Positions 60,982 to 64,000 of a DNA stretch of 64,000 nucleotides are shown piece by piece. How positions within the stretch are numbered: the first letter of the stretch is position 1; each line of letters starts with the position of its first letter. Where the stretch lies: NCBI GenBank assembly GCA_036503555.1, contig DASXWQ010000078.1:1-64000 (forward strand), written 5' to 3'. Position numbers and translations under genes: made by a program. The stretch is from Actinocatenispora sp036503555 (lineage in GTDB: Bacteria > Actinomycetota > Actinomycetes > Mycobacteriales > Micromonosporaceae). Below the pieces are notes generated by a model that saw only the letters and a program-made list of their open reading frames with translations, did not search any database and was not told the origin of the DNA.

Positions 60982-61614
60982 GTGGTGCCACAGCAGCGAC
61001 GGACGGACCGCGCCGCGATCGTCGCCGCCTCGATCGCGGTACTCGACGAGCGCGGCCTGGACAAGCTGTCCCTGCACGCCGTGGCGGCCCGGCTCGGCGT
61101 GCGCCAGCCGGCGCTCTACCACCACTTCCGCGACAAGAACGAGATCCTCGCCGCCGTCGCGGCCGACGTACTCGACCGGCACCACACCGAACGGCTGCCG
61201 AAACCCGACGAGGACTGGCGTGACCTGCTGGTCCGGTACGCGCACAGCCTGCGGCGCGCGATGCTCGCCGTCCGGGACGGCGCCCGGCTGCTCGCACTCG
61301 CCGGGCCGAGGGCACCCGAGCTCGCGAACGCGATGGCGCAGGTGTCGTTCCTCGAACGGCACGGGTTCAGCGGCACCGACGCCGTCCTGGCGTACGTCGC
61401 CGTCTCCCGGTACACCATCGGCGCGACGCTCGAACAGCAGACCGCCCGGGACGGAAGCACGATCCGGTTCCCCGCGGACGATGCGTCGTCCCCGGAGGCC
61501 GCCCACCTGGTGGAGCTGGCCGGGCAGGTCGCGCGGCTCGGCCCGGACCACGAGTTCACCGTCGGCCTCACCGCCCTGGTGAACGGGCTCGGACCGGCGT
61601 CCCGACGCACCTGA
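60982..61614 (+). CDS. TetR-family repressor with TetR_C-like ligand domain
   Basis: A 210-residue protein starting at one of two adjacent GTGs (60982 or 60985). The helix-turn-helix lies at about 10-55 (RAAIVAASIAVLDERGLDKL, VAARLGVRQPALYHHFRDK), with the TetR-class recognition helix QPALYHHF. The C-terminal domain (70-205) follows the tetracycline-repressor TetR_C pattern (LLVRYAHSLRRAMLAVRDGA, YTIGATLEQQ). No tetracycline efflux gene adjoins. The palindrome just upstream and the divergent small gene suggest autoregulation and control of that gene. Confidence 0.92.
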   Translation: MVPQQRRTDRAAIVAASIAVLDERGLDKLSLHAVAARLGVRQPALYHHFRDKNEILAAVAADVLDRHHTERLPKPDEDWRDLLVRYAHSLRRAMLAVRDGARLLALAGPRAPELANAMAQVSFLERHGFSGTDAVLAYVAVSRYTIGATLEQQTARDGSTIRFPADDASSPEAAHLVELAGQVARLGPDHEFTVGLTALVNGLGPASRRT

Positions 61615-61639
61615 TCACGGCGCCGCCGCGACGGACACC

Positions 61640-61656
61640 GACCGGCCGCGCCGGTC
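61640..61656. terminator. Hairpin between convergent TetR and IMPase-like genes
   Basis: GACCGGC-CGC-GCCGGTC is a perfect 7-base stem in the 48-base convergent gap. It could end transcripts from both sides. Confidence 0.4.
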
Positions 61657-61662
61657 CCGCGG

Positions 61663-62418
61663 TCAGGGACGCGTCGGGTAATGCAGCGCGGCGAGCAGTT
61701 GGTCGTGCAGGGCGGCGTTCGAGTACAGGCCGCCGCCCCGATCGGTCGCATGCCCACCGGTCCGGTCGGTGAAACGGCCGCCCGCCTCCTCGACGAGCAG
61801 CACCCACGGCGCGTGATCCCACGTGTGGTACCGCTCGACCAGGAAGCCGTCGATCTCCCCGCGTACGAGCTCGACCAGCGGCAGCGGGCTCGGCGGCGCG
61901 GGAGCCGCGCTCGGTGGGAGACGCGCCCGGGACGCGTCGTCCAGGGCGGCGAGTACGGCGTCGGCGAACGCCGGGGTCGCACTGACCGCGAGGCGCCGCG
62001 TGGCGCCGTCCTCGCGCGGCCAGGACGACTCGAAGGCACCGCCGCCCCGAGTGGCCCACCAGCAGCGCCGCAGCGCCGGTGACACGACCACCGCGACCTC
62101 CACGGTCCCCCGTACCTGCAACACGATCTGGATGCGCCAGTTCGGGTCGCCGCGGCTGAAGAACCTGGTGCCGTCGATCGGGTCGAGGATCCAGACCCGG
62201 TCGGACGCACCGAGCCGGCCGAGTTCCTCGCCGAGGAACGCGTCGCCGGGTCGCGCCGTCGACAACGTCTCACGGAGCAGTCGCTCCACTGCCGGGTCGG
62301 CTTCGGTGACCGGCGTGCCGTCGGCCTTCAACGTGACCGAGACACCCGCCTCGAAGTGGGCGAGCGCCAGGTCCGCGGCCAGGTCCGCGGCTTCGAACGC
62401 GAGTCGGAGATCGTCCAT
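61663..62418 (-). CDS. Inositol-monophosphatase / histidinol-phosphatase-like enzyme
   Basis: A 251-residue member of the IMPase superfamily with metal motifs LGEELGRLG, WILDPIDGTRFF and the C-terminal YHTWDHAPWVLLVEEAGG. ADGTPVTEADPAVERLL is the usual early motif. These Mg-dependent enzymes dephosphorylate inositol phosphate, histidinol phosphate, fructose bisphosphate or PAP. The form here (GTRFFSRGDPNW) is close to HisN-type enzymes, but no his genes are near, so the substrate is left open. Start at ATG 62418. Confidence 0.9.
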   Translation of the reverse strand: MDDLRLAFEAADLAADLALAHFEAGVSVTLKADGTPVTEADPAVERLLRETLSTARPGDAFLGEELGRLGASDRVWILDPIDGTRFFSRGDPNWRIQIVLQVRGTVEVAVVVSPALRRCWWATRGGGAFESSWPREDGATRRLAVSATPAFADAVLAALDDASRARLPPSAAPAPPSPLPLVELVRGEIDGFLVERYHTWDHAPWVLLVEEAGGRFTDRTGGHATDRGGGLYSNAALHDQLLAALHYPTRP

Positions 62419-62426
62419 CGGGTACG

Positions 62427-62519
62427 ACGCTAGCAACCAGCCCCCGTGGCCGGCCGTGGACCTGCCCCGCTCGCCCGCGACGGGCGATTCAAGGGGATTT
62501 CATCGCCCCTCGCTAGCGT
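62427..62519. promoter_or_regulatory. Nested inverted repeats in the IMPase / acylase divergent promoter
   Basis: An inner repeat GGGCGAT at 62482-62488 and ATCGCCC at 62502-62508 (13-base gap) lies between outer copies ACGCTAGC at 62427-62434 and GCTAGCGT at 62512-62519. All arms are perfect. They lie between divergent genes and are probably regulatory. Confidence 0.5.
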
Positions 62520-62568
62520 GTGGCGCCGTCGTCCGGGCGGCCCGTGGACGGCAAGGGGGCAGGGCTCG

Positions 62569-64000
62569 ATGGCGCGCAGGTACAGCTCGCGGAAGCCGCT
62601 GATCGCGGCCGCAGTGGCGGTGGTCGCCGCGACCGCGTCACTGACGACGGCGGCGGCGGCGAAGCCCGACACCGACCGGGGGCCGGAGAAGCCCACGATC
62701 CGGTACACCGAGTACGGCATCCCGCACATCATCGCGTCGACCTTCGACGGGCTCGGCGAGGGCTACGGCTACGCCGCGGCCAAGGACAACATCTGCACCC
62801 TGGCCAGCACGTACCTGATGGTCGAGGCGCAGCGCTCCCGCTACCTCGGCCCGGACGGTCACGCCGACACCGGCACCTCGGGCGGCACGACCAACCTCAA
62901 CAGCGACCTGTACTTCCAGCGGATGAACGACGACCACGTGGTGGAGCGGCTGATCGACAAGCCCGCACCCACCGGTCCGGAGCCGGAGGTCAAGGAGGCC
63001 ATCGACGGCTACGTCAAGGGATACAACCGGTACCTGAACGAAACCGGCGTCGACGGCATCTCCGACCCGGCCTGCCGTGGCGCCGCCTGGGTCCACCCCA
63101 TCACCGCGCTCGACGTGTACCGGCACGTGCACGCCGAGGTCGTCATGGGCACCTCGCAGTACCTCCTGGACGGGGAGGTCACCGCGGCGCCCGCCGACGT
63201 ACCGGCGACGTCGCCGAAGGCACGTCCGGCCGCCGACGCCGGGCAGAAGATCGTCGAGGCCATGGCCCGGGGCCACCAGAACGACATCGGCAGCAACGCG
63301 CTGGCCGTCGGTGCGCAGGGCGTCTCCGGGGGTGGGAGCATGCTGCTCGGCAACCCGCACTTCCCGTGGCAGGGCAAGAACCGCATGTGGGAGGCCCAGC
63401 TGACGATTCCGGGGAAGTTCAACGTCTCCGGAGCGAGCCTGCTCGGCTTCCCCGTGGTCAACATCGGGCACAACGACAACGTCGCCTGGAGCCACACGGT
63501 GGCCACCGTGGCACCGTTCGGGCTGTTCGACCTACAAGTGGATCCGTTGCACCCCACCAGATACCTCGTCAACGGCAGGTGGGAGGACATGACCTCGCAG
63601 CAGGTCAGCGTCGACGTACTCGGCCGGGACGGCTCGACGAGCACGGTCACCAGAACCCTGTGGTCCACCCGGTACGGCCCGGTCACCACCTCCCTGGCGG
63701 GTGTCCCGCTGCCCTGGCTCGTCAGCGCGCACGCGGTACGCGACGCGAACATGGACAACCTGCGTGCGGTGAACACCTGGTTCGGGCTGGACAAGGCGAA
63801 GGACACCGACGACGTCGTGGCGACCCTGGAGACCACGCAGGGCAGCCCGTTCTTCAACACCCTCGCCACGGACCGCAGGGGCAACGCGCTGTACGCGGAC
63901 ATCCAGGCGGCGCCGAACATCACCGACGCCCACGCCAACTCCTGCCTCACGCTGACCGGCAGGACGACGTTCTACGGGCTGCGGATCCCAGGCGTACCAC
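62569..64000 (+). CDS. Penicillin/acyl-homoserine lactone acylase, Ntn-hydrolase (3' end outside window)
   Basis: The frame starts at ATG 62569 and is open to the right edge (477 residues). A signal peptide covers 1-30 (IAAAVAVVAATASLTTAAAA). The alpha-subunit part includes YTEYGIPHIIAS and GYGYAAAKDNICTL. The autocleavage site is G241-S242 (DIGSNALAVG), where Ser242 would become the N-terminal nucleophile of the beta subunit. LLGNPHFPW and GHNDNVAWSHT are conserved oxyanion and substrate-pocket stretches. The layout resembles secreted actinomycete acylases such as Streptomyces AhlM, which act on beta-lactams, N-acyl-homoserine lactones or cyclic lipopeptides. Substrate preference cannot be read from sequence. 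Confidence 0.92.
   Translation, partial: MARRYSSRKPLIAAAVAVVAATASLTTAAAAKPDTDRGPEKPTIRYTEYGIPHIIASTFDGLGEGYGYAAAKDNICTLASTYLMVEAQRSRYLGPDGHADTGTSGGTTNLNSDLYFQRMNDDHVVERLIDKPAPTGPEPEVKEAIDGYVKGYNRYLNETGVDGISDPACRGAAWVHPITALDVYRHVHAEVVMGTSQYLLDGEVTAAPADVPATSPKARPAADAGQKIVEAMARGHQNDIGSNALAVGAQGVSGGGSMLLGNPHFPWQGKNRMWEAQLTIPGKFNVSGASLLGFPVVNIGHNDNVAWSHTVATVAPFGLFDLQVDPLHPTRYLVNGRWEDMTSQQVSVDVLGRDGSTSTVTRTLWSTRYGPVTTSLAGVPLPWLVSAHAVRDANMDNLRAVNTWFGLDKAKDTDDVVATLETTQGSPFFNTLATDRRGNALYADIQAAPNITDAHANSCLTLTGRTTFYGLRIPGVP

Overview
The window is very GC-rich, with strong third-position G/C bias, many GTG starts and GGAGG ribosome sites, and no tRNA, rRNA, CRISPR array or transposase that I could see. 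The type VII secretion genes, ECF sigma factor with RskA-like anti-sigma factor, DesK-type two-component systems and AhlM-like acylase point to a filamentous actinomycete. A member of the Micromonosporales is my best guess, but the genus cannot be set from sequence reading alone.

From about 0.9 to 42.6 kb lies one large type VII (ESX-like) secretion locus. An anti-sigma gene and an orphan LuxR-type regulator mark its left edge. Next comes a reverse-strand run of three cotranscribed genes: a 3238-residue WXG-headed protein, a 3370-residue multidomain protein and a 668-residue protein. Motif comparison indicates that they share modules. All three end in a similar helical tail carrying a Cys at or next to the C terminus. 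The 3370-residue protein carries an amidoligase (glutamine-synthetase-fold COOH-NH2 ligase) motif set, two papain-like Cys-His-Asp modules plus a decayed one, and a tandemly duplicated module of about 700 residues that I do not recognise. The secretion core follows (EccD, two WXG100 proteins, EccC, an unassigned single-pass membrane protein, a WXG-like protein), headed by a 9-repeat YD-like protein with a C-terminal WXG domain. Divergent from it is a beta-helix/AAA (EccA-like) fusion and a small helical protein. A second reverse operon holds a double lysozyme-like/ricin protein, a mycosin-like protein and an ECF sigma factor. The mycosin-like protein lacks the catalytic His and the oxyanion Asn, and both lysozyme-like domains lack the catalytic Glu. 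No EccB or EccE is recognisable in the window.

At 42.6-43.5 kb is a gene-poor stretch with three abutting remnants (GNAT-like, ThiF-like, ketoacyl synthase III end) in three different frames. From 43.5 kb on the genes are ordinary chromosomal ones: an Hsp70-like ATPase with membrane tail, a membrane protein, a GlcG/HbpS protein, formaldehyde dehydrogenase, a tandem GNAT acetyltransferase, an ABC exporter with its divergent two-component system, NIPSNAP, a quinone oxidoreductase with a CGNR regulator, a metallophosphoesterase, an SDR, a HAD-GH13 fusion, an epoxide hydrolase, a small conserved protein divergent from a TetR regulator, an inositol-monophosphatase-like enzyme, and the start of a penicillin/AHL acylase that runs off the right edge. 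Several clear inverted repeats in promoters here look like operators, and one repeat type is shared between the SDR and HAD-GH13 genes.

The most unusual material is the 2.7-24.6 kb three-gene module and the two secretion-associated proteins that appear to be pseudoenzymes.
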